From Berberis thunbergii (taxonomy: Eukaryota > Streptophyta > Magnoliopsida > Ranunculales > Berberidaceae): a stretch of 64,000 nucleotides of DNA. The stretch lies in contig QNQO01008330.1 of assembly GCA_003290165.1 (NCBI GenBank), forward strand, positions 124,001-188,000. Reading direction: 5' to 3'. Every line of letters begins with the position of its first letter. Positions within the stretch are counted from its first letter, which is position 1. Position numbers and translations under genes: made by a program. Shown piece after piece: positions 32,471 through 45,141 of this stretch. The notes under the pieces were generated by a model. It was not told the DNA's origin, searched no databases, and saw nothing but the letters and a program-made list of their open reading frames with translations.

Positions 32471-34562
32471 TGAGAGTCACCATCAGCATTATTCCTGTTG
32501 TACAGCATCATGGATAAAAAAAAAAGGACTAGTTGAAGAAGAAGAGGGGAAGAAAAGGGAGGGTTCTATTTGGTTGTGGCTGCGAAATTCTTTACTGTTT
32601 GCGATCTCTCCAGTGAGTCTTCTTTCATTCTCTATATGAGTTCTCTTTTACCCCTTTCAATTTGTTTTATGTGATGGTTATGTGTTGTGTGTTTAATCTA
32701 CTTTGATTAAACCCTCATTTTCTTTCTTCCTGATTTTGCCCTTAATTTGGTAGATTACATTGATGGGGTTGATTACTTTGATTAATTGATTTGAATGAAT
32801 GAATGGATACCCATTGTAGTTCACATTGATTTTCGGCAATTGTCAAGGCATTCGGGGTTTTCTAGGTCATCATCATCATTAGAAAAACATGTGATTGGTT
32901 AGGGTTTGTGTAAGACTAAGGAACCTCTAAGTGTTATCATGAAGAAAATTTGGACACATTGTATCTCATAGGTTAGATCAGATGTTACCACATTTAGGTA
33001 GTAGGTGTATGTGCATTTTGGTTTTGTCAAATCCCATCGGGTTAAAAATTGAAATTTATCATATGTGTCCATATGATTTATTAAAGTTGGTTGTCAAACT
33101 GTTGTGCCACTATTAGAAATATTTCTCGTTGATTGTCAAAGGTTATAGATACAATGCTCATTTGTTTAATGAAATTCCTTAATGAAATAGAAGATGGATT
33201 TGGGGAAGTTTTACAAGAATGAAATGAGTCAATTTTGCTTAGTTCCTAATGTATCTCATTGTCATACGCTTTTTTGATCATGACCTGGAAGATATTATCT
33301 TTGGACTTGTTTACATAGCTGGCGAGATTGATCCCAATTGCATAACATAAATTAGAAGAAAATTTTCTAGTAATAGATATTGGCTGGAATATAACTGAGC
33401 ACTTGCTTTAGTTTGAGTATTTGTATTGTTATGCGAATTGGTGTGCATATTGTTTTTTTTATATGATGCAAAGATATGAGATGTGTGTATTGGCAATGGG
33501 TCAAATATTATTTGTTCCCCAAGAGAATGGTGGATACTATGGTTGATTTATTTATGGTTGACAAAGAGTCACCATAAAAGAGTTTTGAGTTTTAGTTGAT
33601 ATTTTTTTATGCTCTTTTCCGCAACTCAGAAGAAAAAAAATTTGAAAAGAAAACAAATTGTTTGTATACAGACTTGCTTGTATACGTGTGATATGATTAT
33701 GGGTATGCAGACTTGCTTGCATATCGGTGCACCGTTCCATGTGTGTTCGGTTGTACGTGTAGATTTAGGAAGAATGTTTGCCATGGATCGAACTTCGGGT
33801 GTGATGACATATTCCTCGAGGTGGCAACCCACTTGGAACATGTACACTCCGAGTGGTTTCGAAGGCAAGGGAGGCACACTTGGGTGAGGTGTGTTCGGCA
33901 CAGGAGGAGAGTGCGATTGTGGAAAAGAAGCGAGATTTCTTTTTGTGTATGTGCGTGATTACCTTAAAGGAAGAAACTAAATGCTCATTCGACCATTGAA
34001 TGAGAACTACCTGTCTTCCTAAAGGTAGAAAATGTGTTTTGTTAATATTTCAATAATAATCTAATATAATTATGAAATGTATTGTTGTTGCATTTATGAG
34101 GATTGATAACTCATAAATTTTATTTATTAGTAATAAATAATGCATATTTATTTATTAGGATGATAACACCTTTGCCTCATGGAGGAACTACCTGGTGTGA
34201 TTGTTTATTGTTTTTTTTATTTTGATGTTGTCATGCGCGGATTTATTGATTTTGGGATGAAGAGTTCTCACACCAGCTTTATTGCTGACCCGAGTGAGTT
34301 TCTGCTTCTTGGGTACATTCCTTTTGGAATGTAGCCGAGTAGTCTTTCAGGTTTAGAGATTTTGAGCTGCATTACTGAAGTTCCGCTAGTGAGCTAGCCA
34401 TGCCAGTCTTCTCCGGGTTAGATTTTTTTATTTGTTTCAGATGTTTAGTTCATGCTACTATTTGTTTCTGTATTATTGAATTTTCACGTCCCGAGTTTTG
34501 GGGGAAAGGGATAATCCTACGTGGATTTTCGTTTTCCTCGAAAATCGGGGCGTGACAGGGAT

Positions 34563-35510
34563 CTTCTTTCACAAGCAATACCACCTGAGTCTCAACAATA
34601 AAAAATTTCACCTAACACATAACACATGCACCAAATCTTGTCTTCTGATATCCCAACAATAACATGGACAATAAAATCTTCTTAAAAGTGGCCATTAAGA
34701 ATTCGATCCATCTGAGAGAAGCTAGAGGTGCCGCCCAAAAAGAAGAATAGGACTCCATTGTAGCTCTATAGCTGCAGGGGATTAAAGAGTGGTGGTGGTG
34801 TCATTCAGGGAGTAGAGGAGTAGGGTGGGAGTGGGATTGGACAAGGGACGACTGTAGAAGAAGACTCCACCCCACCCCATCTACAACACCCACAATACCA
34901 TCTTCTTCACCCCACAAATCAAAGATTAAATCTACTAGTCTACAAGAGAAAATAAGACGAAGAAGAAGACGTGATGGCTGGTGGCGGTCGTCGGAGGCAT
35001 GGAGCTGCGGAGGCGAAGGATTGAGGGAATTGGATCTACAAAGAAAAGATCAAGAGATGCAAAATGGCGATGGATTGGGGGAACTGAGACTGGAGACGAA
35101 ATGATAGGAATTTAGGGTTTCAAGTCTTAAGGATGTATTAGTAATGACACACAAACGAATATCCGCGGGGAGTATATGGCCAAATCCATATTCATCTCAA
35201 ATTCGTGACGGATACAATTTGGATCCTCAAAATCATTAAGCCAAACCCAAATCCGTCCCATTCACTGCAGGGTAGAGTGGATATCCGTATAATCTGCCCC
35301 ATTGCCATCCCTAATTGATGTTGATTGATCTGCAACATGTGATGATGGAGAGATAACTGTGTGGGTGTACGTAGTGGTAAAAAGAGAGATGACAAATTCT
35401 CTCATTATTTGAACCGATTTTAGGATCGCTTTTCTTGTGGTATTGACACCTCATTATTTACTATATTGACTGTGTGCATTGTTTGGGCGTAATCATTGCT
35501 AATTAGGAGT
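34563..35510. other. Unassigned stretch with a hAT-like right terminus
   Basis: No gene seen. Near 35150-35320 the minus strand reads TAGGGATGGCAATGGGGCAG at about 35322, then words such as GGATATCC, GGACGGATTTGGG and GGATATTCG. TAGGGATGGCAATGGGG is a common TIR of plant non-autonomous hAT elements, so this may be one end of such an element; the other end was not found. 34720-35110 is GC-richer with GGTGG/GAGGA runs and no clear frame. Confidence 0.35.
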
Positions 35511-35554
35511 CTTTCAATAAATGAGAGGACCCGTGGTTATATGTATTCTTCCCT

Positions 35555-35945
35555 ATGAGGGATTACGTGTCTACATCTACCTTATCTCTGTTTGAATCCA
35601 TGAGCGACCTAATTGTTCAAGAAGAGAGATGGCATAACGAATGGGACCGGCCTACTATCGAATTATTATTCCCTCAACTGATTGCTATGGCCATTATCGA
35701 CACCCACATTAGACATTCAGAGGAGCGTGATGTGCTCATTTGGAAGCACGAAACCATAAGAGTTTTCAATATGAAATCAGCTTACGGCGGTGGTTTTGAC
35801 TAATGCTTCTTCATCTAGGGGTGATGATAGGAGATTGTCGCAAGGTATTTTGAAACTCAAGATTCCTCACCGAGTTCAATTATTTCTCTGGAAAATATAC
35901 AAAGGATTACTCCCTGTGGGAGAGGTCCTTAAACAACACCACGTA
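35555..35945 (+). pseudogene. LINE zf-RVT region, first half
   Basis: Reading with one frame change: RPTIELLFPQLIAMAIIDTH, RDVLIWKHETIRVFNMKSAY, then LKIPHRVQLFLWKIYKGLLP and VGEVLKQHHV. The pattern D...W......F.VKSAY....LKIP.RV..FLWK...G.LP....L..R.. is that of plant LINE proteins before the zf-RVT Cys/His knuckle (Pfam zf-RVT). The continuation DECPLCNIKKETSRHVLFQC is found on the far side of the hAT insertion at 37509, which shows the exact insertion point. Confidence 0.85.
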
Positions 35946-35953
35946 GTAGTGAG

Positions 35954-37500
35954 TAGGGGTGGGCAAAAGGGTCGAGGATCCGCAAGTTCAAACCGAACCG
36001 GACCGTTTTGCTCCGAACAGTCCGAATTTTAATTTTGTGTTTTAGATACAGTCCGGATCCGTTACAAAACGGTCTGATCCCGGTTCCTATTATTTAAAAA
36101 GAAACGATCCGGATTGGACCCATTTCAAATGACATTGTACAGATGTCTTAATATCATTGGAGGTTACTGTAACCTAACAAATAAAGCACACCTCATTTTC
36201 TCTCTTTGGTTGTCATATCTCTCTTCTTGTTTCTCTTCACGCGGTTCACTTCATCTCCTTCGGTTGCGTTCCTCTTCCTTCTCATTCCTCACATCAAGAA
36301 GCATCATTGTCGGGTAACTCAAACTCACAAAGAGGCCATTCTCAGATCAGTTCAACTTCAAACAATAGCAGTTTGAACTCATCTTCTTATCGAGGTCGCT
36401 CGCTTTAGGGTTTTGCAGGGAGGAAACAAGAAGGTGTCCTTGCATATTCATCATGAGGGCTGAGTGGAAAAAGAAGCATTGAAGAGGAAGCGTCGAAATA
36501 TGAAGCAAAATCCAAGTAGAGAGATCGGAGATGCAAGTTTGTTGATGTTGCTGCTGCTGCACTGTCGGGTAACCCTGGCAGTCAAAGAAGCCAATTATTC
36601 TGCTTCTCTGTCCATGGTCAGGTTGTGGCCGACCTCGAGTAGGAGTTGGTCGTCTTTGAATATTAAGCTCCTACAAGGATACAAATTCGAATGAGACAAG
36701 AAGTCGTATGATAAGGGGAAAAAATCATAACTCGTGTTTGAATATTTGGGTTTCATAGGCATCTCACAGGTGGTATGGGATAAATCAATTTTAGTATTAC
36801 CCCTCTTCCAACCACCAATATCATATTCTTGCTCCCTTTTGCCAAAAGATCAAGATACAATGGTACCAACATCCTCCAATCGAACTCCAATGTACAAAGG
36901 ATTACTTGGTACTTTAATTGATGGGTCACAAGATTAGTCAAAACGCGCACATTCGGAGCACTTTTGCACTTCCCCATGGCTGTCTCTTTTTCCTTATTCT
37001 TTCCCTAGCTTAGCTTAGCTTGATTGTTGAACTATTGTTTTACAATTTTTTAGACAAATTTGTTTGTTCTGTTTTTTTACAATTTTTTTTCTATCTTCAT
37101 ATCATGATACTTGGGCTTGCACTTGCTGTAATTCTTGTAGGGATCTATTTGCTTGGCCTTAGGCTATCTAATGAGGTCTTGGCCTTGGTTTCGAAACTGG
37201 ATGCTTGTTCATCCTGCTTTCTTAGTTAAATTTACAAAAACAGGTAGGTAGACATTTCCTTTATACAGTTTTTGTGTGATTTGAGTTTTATTTCTCTTTT
37301 TCTTGATTTTCTTCATTTTTTATAATTTGGAACCGTTTGGAATTGTAGGAATCAGACCGTTCCAAACGGTTCGAATTAAGTTCGGTCTCAATGTTCAAAA
37401 TTAGAAAATTCGGACCAGACCGGACCGGATCCGTTAAATTTAAACGGTTCGAGTTAGGTTTCTCAAAATTTGTAACCGATCCGGACCGTGCCCACCCCTA
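35954..37500. mobile_element. hAT-type element (1547 bp), same family as 20818-21805
   Basis: TIRs TAGGGGTGGGCA at 35954 and TGCCCACCCCTA ending at 37500. Flanks are GTAGTGAG (35946-35953) and CTAGTGAG (37501-37508), 7 of 8 bases equal. Subterminal CCGGACCG/CGGTCCGG words as in its relative. The inner part (36120-37300) has short frames (36464-36694, 36734-36937) that might be captured gene pieces, but I recognise none. No transposase. Confidence 0.88.
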
Positions 37501-37508
37501 CTAGTGAG

Positions 37509-38231
37509 CGATGAATGCCCACTTTGCAACATAAAAAAGGAAACGTCAAGGCATGTTCTTTTTCAGTGTCCTCTTGTTGTTCAAGTATGAAGTATTTTAG
37601 CATACCGTTTAGATGGGATAGAGTGGATTTCTCTGATGAGAAGGATTTCCTAAAATTTTTATGGTTTATGCAAAACGGAGGGTATGAAAAATAACAAATT
37701 ATAGTTAGAGCAGCTGCAGTCCTTGATCAAATTTGGCAATCAAGAAACAAGTTGGTTCTTGAATACAAACAATTTATAGTATAGGTGATAACAAGATTAG
37801 CCAATGGCTTGGTAAATCTTTGGTGGGTTTCAATTAATATGGAACAACAAGTATATAATATTGATGCTCGTGCTGAAATACTACAAGAAGACACAATTGC
37901 AAATAATTATTCTATTTCAAAGGTTTTTGAGCATGTTAAAAAATTGGCAGGTTATGATTTTATTATGCTTATCATTGATGTTGTTTTCCACATGAACAGG
38001 TGTAATGGTTCTTTTGCTTTTTGTGTGACTGATGCGGATGGTAAGATAATAGGCATTAATATAGAACGATGTAGAAAATGCATGACAACAAGTTTTATTG
38101 TTGAACTGGAAGGGGTCATACTAGCAAGTGAATGGGTAATTCTGAAAGGCTACAAAAAGATTGTAGTGATAACTAATAGCAAAGATATTGCAGAATTGAT
38201 CAATAATAGTAGTGAACACTTATCAATGTAG
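37509..38231 (+). pseudogene. LINE zf-RVT second half and RNase H-like domain
   Basis: 37509 onward reads DECPLCNIKKETSRHVLFQC then PLVVQV, the zf-RVT zinc knuckle (C..C....E...H..F.C). After stops, 37785-38231 reads a decayed RNase H of the RVT_3 type: FAFCVTDADGKIIGINIERC, then SFIVELEGVILASEWVILKG and YKKIVVITNSKDIAELIN, in which E (of AEA/ELE) and the D-to-N change in ITNSK can be seen (family: (V)ESD). Inactive. Confidence 0.75.
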
Positions 38232-38450
38232 CATAAATTTACTTGGCAGCATCGTCTGGAACACAAATTTGAATGTTTCAGAGAAATCCACATTAAAAGA
38301 AATATGAACTTAACTGTTCAACAACTGGCTGCATCATTCTATGCTAATGATAGTAATGGTAATTGTAATCATGATGGTTTTGAGATGGGATGTACTTTAA
38401 ACCTAAATGACTTTTCCTTTTTAAGTAATGCAATTTCGATTTTTTATTAA

Positions 38451-41400
38451 AAATCTTTATTTAATATGACATAAACCCTAGATTTGAACTTCATGAACTA
38501 TTACGCAATATTTAAAATAATCTTAAAGAACTTACCTAAGTTCATCGCTTAGTCTTCAATAATCTTCTGAAAAATCAATCTCCAATAAGATGTTCTGAAG
38601 CTTCTTCAAGGAGAAACTAGAGATTCTCTCTCTTAGCCTATAACTCAATTATGTGTTTGTTGTTATGGTCCTTCAATAAAGTATGCATCATTATTAGGTA
38701 TAGAGAAGGCCTAGTTTCCTAAGCCGATTACTCAATTTCAACCATCTATCACATGCGAGAGATTAAGTAAAAAACCATTTTCTTTTAAAACCGTATTCCT
38801 ATTAAATCAATATTTCTAATATGAACCACATCATATCATTAGTTAGGAATTGGATATATTTCTAACACCTAAAACTATGGAACGTGATAATAGTTAGAAT
38901 CTCGTTATATGACATGCAACATGAAGAAATCTCATATGACAAGCAACATGAAGAAATTCTACATACATCTTCTGAAAATTCTAGGGCTCGAGGGAGGGAA
39001 CGAGGGAAAGGGGCGAGGGATGGGTGGTACAAAGCTCTACATCTTCATGTATTGAGTTCTTGTTCAACCTGGCAAAGTACAAAATTGTTCATTAACTTAA
39101 ATCATTATGAAAACGTATAAACACGAATAACAAGAATTAAAAATAAATATTATATATTGAATATAACAATTACAAATAAAATTTACAATTTCATTTAATG
39201 ATGACCTGTAAATCTCAAAATAACTTGATTTTTTGTGATCAGCATGGTCTCCAGGGCGAGAAGATCGCCCTCACCAAAAATAGCCATACTTTTTTTTTTG
39301 AAAGGCAAAATAGCCATACTTTCATCCTCTTTGCCATGGATCATGAAGTGTTTTCTATTTGAGCTCATAGATAGACCACCAAAACAGATAACCTAATTCA
39401 ATCATTTAAACGCTGACAACTAGAGAAAGATACATGTGAGGAAAGTTGTATGGTTCATTTTTTTGAATATTTTGGAGTGGGGACAATGTGCTCCATACAA
39501 GAATAGAAACAAGATGTCAATAATGGAGTAATCGAAGTTCAACTAAGGCTCTCATACCAGAAACTCCTTGTAAAAGCATAATTTGATGAGTGGAGTGGAG
39601 TGGAGTGTCACTATCACTTCAAGTCCAAGTAGTAAACATAAAGGGAACTTTTTGACATGAGCGACCATACCTTCCAAATCCACCAAATCTTTAACTTTAA
39701 GCAAGAAGGTGCTCTTCAAGATGATGGTTGTGAGATATTCTGATCTAATTAATCACAATCACTATGTGTCAAGACTTTGCAATCCAAGGTTTCTGTTTAA
39801 AGAAAAGGAAGCACAATTAGTAGTGAAAGCTTTGGTGATCACTTGATGCAATAGAGAGAGATGACTCTGATGGTATAATATATGGGCCTATGGGCATGTA
39901 CATATGTCCACATGGAGCTGTCTTGTTCACATAGCACATGGGATGTTGACAACATTAGTCATTTTCCAAACATGTCCTGTCCATTGCAAAAACAATTCTA
40001 GACAGCTTGAGAGAGATATTGTGACAAAAGAGATACTGGACTCAAGTCTACAATCATATATAGATGAGATGTTGTGTGCTTGGATGTTCTAACAATTTAA
40101 GTGTTTACAGTATACATATTGACTATTCCAAAATCTCTTCTAACAGGTTTTTATGGCAGGTTAGGGTACTTGCCGATTTACCAAAACGAACCCGCAGCAT
40201 TCGAGGATCAGTAAGAAGAAATCACTGTACTAATTTGCACTAATATGAGTAGGCTTGAATCTCAGAAAAAGTTTTAAGCACTGTATATCCTATGTATTCA
40301 TCAATTTAGAAGGGTGAGAAAAGAAATAAGGAAATTCTGATGCTCTTTGGACGAGTTCTGTTGACCCTGTGTTATGGGGTCACAGGGTCTAGTAATCCAG
40401 ACCATTAGATTTTTATATCAATCCACATCACCTAACCCCGATTAGTGCAACTCCATTAATTGTTATAAAAAGGAAACTAAATAAGAAAAGAGTCCATATT
40501 TTCCCTCCGCTCCTCCTCTTCTTCTTGTGTATTTTCTGTGTCAAAGCCGAAAAAACTGGACTAAATCTTCTCATCGCCTAATATTAGTAGTAGCAAACAG
40601 GCAGAAAAGTCATTGTCCATTTGCTTATTATCAGATTTACATTCCATGATTGATGATAACACTCAAATTTAGTTTTGTTTTGTGTCTTGCATTGTGGTTT
40701 ACAAAGATATATATGCATATGTATTTTTTTTTAAATCCAAATTGTAAACCTATGGAATGGAACACTATAAACAAGAGTTTTTGTTAAACCTATGAAATGG
40801 AAGACTGTTTAGTTCGTACTAAACACACCAAAAACTAATACCCAGTGTTCTTTAAAATTAAACAATTTGACATGCATATCTATAATGTAAAGCAGCTTAG
40901 GTCTTCAGAGTTTGTATATTCATATATAAATAAATAAATAAATAAATAAACGAAGGAGATTCCATTTAACTTTTGATCCAATGATTTTGATTTAAAGTTT
41001 GCTTTTTATGTTTTACCTTCAAGTCATCTAAGAGTTCATAAGTTCGAATCCCATAACCAACATTCTAAACTTTTTTCTTATAGAATAATGAAACGTAATT
41101 GACTTTTGAGTCCATTTTGAAAACTAAATCAGTCTAAGTCTAAAATAGCATAATCAACACAACTGATTGTTAAATGTTTTAATATGATACCATTGCCCTT
41201 GATAAAATCAAATGTCTATATTTATAAAAATTTAAACCAATCTAGACGAGATGGATCCAAATAACATCAAGATGCATGAAAATGTATTTCGAGACAAAAC
41301 TAATGGTATGATTAGGAAGTTAAAAAAAAAAAAAAAAAAAATCTTCTTCTCAGATTGTCGTATCCCACCCTCCCCATCATTCATCTTCTCACTTCCAACA

Positions 41401-42380
41401 GCCCTACCTCCAAAACCACCATCCCTTGTTGAATTGAATCGTGCATCTTGATTCTTAATAGACACCCCATAAGGTTCCCCAAATTCAGTGATGTTGTCGA
41501 GTTACTTCATCATCCTAATGACTAGACGCATGAAATCAATCAAAACACAGCTATAATCATCCCATTCAACTTGCTGCTATCCAACTGTGTTACAAAGATA
41601 AATAGCATAAAATTCCCTTGAGTTTGAAAATTGAGTCCTCAACATGGTAGGGAATCTCTCTCATCCCCGCCCAACAAGAGATTAGTATCATTCAAACAAA
41701 GAGTTCCAAAGCATATAACCAACTAGTAATCAAAACTAGTCTAATTACTTAAATGCAGTCCTTAATCTATCAATTTGACTACCTAGTAGAAAAACAAATA
41801 CTAGGTCTTGTTTCATTTATTAAATAAAGGATGATTTCAAGGGACCCCCACCATAACGGCCCAAACAGGGTCAAATTGTTCATAAATTAGGGACACCTCC
41901 CTCTTTTGGGTCAAACCAAGTCGTGTCGTCCAAATTGTTAAAAAGCGCAATTGCCATGCACATGCCACATCCATGATTTTGATATTTCCTGAAGTACCCG
42001 TCCCAGGTGACTCACACGTGTTGTGTAGAAAACATCGAGTGCCAAATTCCAATATTACCAATTGTTTACGTCCAACCATTGGAATAAAGTACAATTGGTC
42101 ATCCAAATAAAAGTAAGTACGAGATGGACGACTAGGAATTAATTGTTAAGAGCGAGAGACAAACAGAGAAGGAAAAAAAATAAAGGAAGTAGGAGAGATA
42201 GAGAAGAAGAAGTTCTTATATCGGTTTAGATTTGGATTCGAAGATAGATTGAGCAAATGTGGATAGAGTTGGAAGTACTAAATCCTGCAAAAATGGTTAA
42301 AGTTTAAGTCCACCATGGCGGGAAATCAAATAGCAAGAAAATGTAAGTTGTCTTACTTGATCCTCTTCGTTTTATGGTTT
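38451..42380. other. Long AT-rich intergenic stretch
   Basis: No gene or clear element. Small items: a GAGGGAGG/GGCGAGGGATGG purine-rich patch at 38985-39020; a (TAAA) microsatellite at 40926-40950; an A-run at 41322-41341; a GTTCGAATCCC tRNA B-box-like word at 41041. Short frames at 39904, 41251 and 41837 show no domain and no copy elsewhere in the window. Confidence 0.4.
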
Positions 42381-42419
42381 GAATCAAGCTAAGCTTGTGC
42401 ATATATTGGGGTTTTTTTT

Positions 42420-43029
42420 TTCCTTTGTTGGTATTTCGTGGTAGAATGACAAGAAATCAATTGGATTTAATGTTATATCACCATATTCATCGAGGATGCC
42501 CAATGTCTCCATGTTTGTTCATTTTGGTCATGGAAATGTTTTATGTTTTGTTGAGAAAAAAGGTAGAGATGCATGAGTATCACTTGCACTACAATTGTAA
42601 AGATCCCAGTGTGACTTATCTATGTTTCACAGACGATTTGATAGCCTCCTTCAGAGGTGATGATGAATCAGTCTTCTCCAAACACAATTTCAACTTTTGG
42701 AAAAGCTACAGGCCTGCATGTTAACTTATAAAAGCTCCTTATTTCTAGTTGGTATGGATCGAAAGTGACAAAATCAGATAGCCAATATAATGAGATTCAA
42801 CATCAAGTCTCTACCAGTTAAATATTTGGGACTACCGTTGATAGAGACCCAACTATGATGATTGTGCGCCTTTTTAATAAGCAAAATAGAAATGAAAATT
42901 TCATGGGAGGGAAGATTTCTCTGCGTATGCTCTGCCCATAGCAGTCATAAATAAATTTATGGGAATATGCTCCAAATTTCTATGGAGATGTATTAATCCA
43001 GAAAAGAGGATGAAAGCTATGATTTCACA
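42420..43029 (+). pseudogene. LINE reverse transcriptase fragment
   Basis: Reads HRGCPMSPCLFILVMEMFYV (family GLRQGDPLSP.LF.LVME.L), then VTYLCFTDDLIASFRGDDES (family L.HLCFADDLLIF..G), so the catalytic F/YADD is FTDD with the first Ala lost but both Asp kept. Later VKYLGLPLI near 42820-42850 (family YLG.PL). Several stops after 42720. Cut by the copia element at 43035. Confidence 0.85.
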
Positions 43030-43034
43030 GGAAA

Positions 43035-43253
43035 TGAAAGATTTAGGGTAATTGTTTTTCTGTATTCTCATTAACACAATGGAAAATATTTATACAAGAA
43101 GTCCAACAGTAGCTTCCCTAATTTCTCATAATACCTGGCAATAGTTTAGGAAATATTAAACTTTTTGAGGAAGTAGTTTCCTATAACAAAGCAAGTACCC
43201 ATATATAGCTATCCTAGAATAAAGGAATAAACCACCTAAATAACCTCCTATCA
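43035..43253 (-). repeat. Copia 3' LTR (219 bp)
   Basis: Partner of 46742-46960, 8 single-base differences by my count. Preceded on the minus strand by the polypurine tract GAAGGGGGG (43254-43262). Confidence 0.95.
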
Positions 43254-43260
43254 CCCCCCT

Positions 43261-45141
43261 TCAAGTTGGAGCATGCAAGTCTAAAATGCCCAACTTGTCA
43301 AGGAGAAAATCAAATTGCTTCTTCCCCAAAGCCTTGGTAAAAATATCCGCCGATTGGTCCATCGTCGACACATAAGACGGAGCAATAAGACCTTCCTGGA
43401 TAGCATCTCGCACGAAATGACAATCAACCTCAATGTGCTTCGTGCGTTCATGAAATATCAGATTCTGTGCTATATGCAACGCGGACTAAATATCACAAAA
43501 AAGAGGAATCGCCTTAGGATGATGGATTCCCAAACTTAAAAGTAGACCCTTCAACCATTTTAATCCACAAGTAACAGAAGCCATAGAGCGATATTCGGCC
43601 TCTGCCGAAGAACGAGCTACAGTATGTTGCTTCTTAGTTTTCCATGAAATTGGCGAATGCCTCAAAAACACAAACCACCCAGTGAGAGACCGCCGAGTAA
43701 GGGGACAGGCTGTCCAATCCGAGTCACACCAACCTGTCAAAGATAACTCACTGTCTGAACGTAATAGAATGCCCTGACCCGAGGATTTCTTTAAATAGCG
43801 AACAACCCGTAATGCAGCATCCAAATGTTCTTGTAGCGGCTCCTGCATGAATTGTGACAAGACATGAACCGAGTATGCCAAGTCAGGATGAGTAACCGCC
43901 AAATAGATAAGACGCCCAGGCAAACGCATATAGGGCTCGGGATCCGTAAGAAAATGCCCCTTGGCACGCGCTAGCTGATGATTTTGTTCAATCGGGAATG
44001 AAGCCGGCTTCGAGCCCAATAGTCCTGCATCTGAAATAATATCAAGGGCATATTTCCTTTGACATAAAAACAACTCTGAGGAGCTTCTAGCCACCTCAAT
44101 GCCAAAAAAATATTTAAGCACATCAAGATCCTTCATATAAAAACATTGACTCAAATAGGCTTTGAAAGCCGTCACAGCAACGAAATCATTACCAGAGATT
44201 ATCAAATCATCAACATATACTAGGACGTTGATCTGTACAGACCCTTTAGAGTAAGTAAATAGGGAATAATCGGAGTAGGATTGAAGAAAACCGTACCCCT
44301 TTAAAGTTGTCACAAGCTTTGCAAACGAACATCGAGGTGCCTGTTTCAAACCATACAGCGATTTACGCAAACGACAAACCAAATCAGAAGTAGTGGAGCT
44401 AAAACCTGGCAGAAGTTTCATATACACCTCCTCATCTAAATCGTCGTGAAGGAAGGCATTATGAACATCCATCTGATGCAACTCCCAATGCTTGGATGCT
44501 GCAATGGCCAGAAAAGCTCTAACTGCCACCATTTTCGCGACTGGGGCAAATGTCTCATTATAATCAATTCCTTCAACTTGATGATTACCGAAAACAACTA
44601 ATCTGGCTCTTAACCTCTCAATGCTACCATCTGAGTTGTACTTAATTTTGTACACCCATTTACTTCCGAGAGCTTTCTTTCCAGGAGGTAATTTTTCCAT
44701 AGTCCAAGTGTCATTATCTTCCAAAGCACGAATCTCCTTTTGCATAGCAGTACACCATCTTATATCTTTTACAGCCTCCTTAAAAGACTGTGGCTCAACA
44801 CCTGCAATTACAGCTGCAAAAAAATTCCGGTGTTTCACAGTAAATTGATCACAACTAACATAATGTGCTATAGAAAAAGGCGTACCTGAGGGAGTGTGAT
44901 ATGGCGGAGCAGATGGAGTGAGAGATGGACTGTCCTTGATAACCGTATGTGTCACGAAGTCTCTCAACTTTACTGATGGGAACTTCTCCTGGAACCCGCA
45001 GCCCAAATTGTCCCTCCCCGTTCCGTCGGGAGCACCATCTACCCCCACCCCACCCCCCGACATCCGAGGATGAAGCGTCCACTGGTGGCACATCCCAAGC
45101 ATTTTGACTTGGCACGAACGCGGTAGACTATGGCTCAGCAT
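43261..45141 (-). pseudogene. Copia reverse transcriptase and RNase H, one in-frame stop
   Basis: 551-codon frame 45141-43486, then a TAG at 43486-43488 and continued homology 43479-43261. RT reads WTMEKLPPGKKALGSKWVYK, NETFAPVAKMVAVRAFLAIA, QMDVHNAFLHDDLDEEVYMK, LRKSLYGLKQAPR and VLVYVDDLIISGND: the catalytic YVDD is intact. RNase H: GWCDSDWTACPLTRRSLTGW then AEAEYRSMA and HIAQNLIFHERTKHIEVDCH then FVRD. The stop stands where the family has CDSQSALHIA (here CDI-stop-SALHIA, probably CAG to TAG). The last residues run into the PPT. Confidence 0.92.

Larger units (their letters stand above)
31224..34557 (+). mobile_element. Solo LTR (3334 bp) of the giant-LTR family with GGGAT target duplication
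   Basis: Begins TGTAATACCCGCCTAATT at 31224 and ends GGGGCGTGACA at 34557; flanked by GGGAT at 31219-31223 and 34558-34562, a perfect 5-bp duplication. This gives the true size and ends of the LTR family. The right third (33560-34557) matches the other copies, including the GC-rich block (33785-33905), the CCAGCTTTATTGCTGACC block (34272) and the terminal hairpin. The middle (about 31530-32520) differs from copies 1 and 2 and holds captured coding sequence. No second LTR or interior in range, hence solo. Confidence 0.9.
35540..38450 (+). mobile_element. LINE (L1-type) 3' fragment, split by a hAT element
   Basis: A 5'-truncated non-LTR retrotransposon. 35555-35945 and 37509-37600 together encode the zinc-binding region after the reverse transcriptase, and 37785-38231 an RNase H-like domain. 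The hAT element at 35954-37500 lies between. The 3' end is near 38450, after AT-rich untranslated sequence (TTTTTATTAAAAATC). 5' truncation is normal for LINEs. Confidence 0.8.

Noticed and set aside
37020..37229. Hydrophobic 69-codon frame as a membrane protein
   Set aside because: T-rich sequence inside a hAT element; hydrophobicity follows from composition.
38975..39030. Purine-rich patch with ATTCTAGGG ... GGCGAGGGATGG resembling the MULE terminus
   Set aside because: Only scattered words match, no A-run or GACGTGGTA block follows, and no partner end or target duplication is visible.
41030..41060. GTTCGAATCCC as a tRNA B box
   Set aside because: No A box at the right distance and no paired stems; a single word is not enough.
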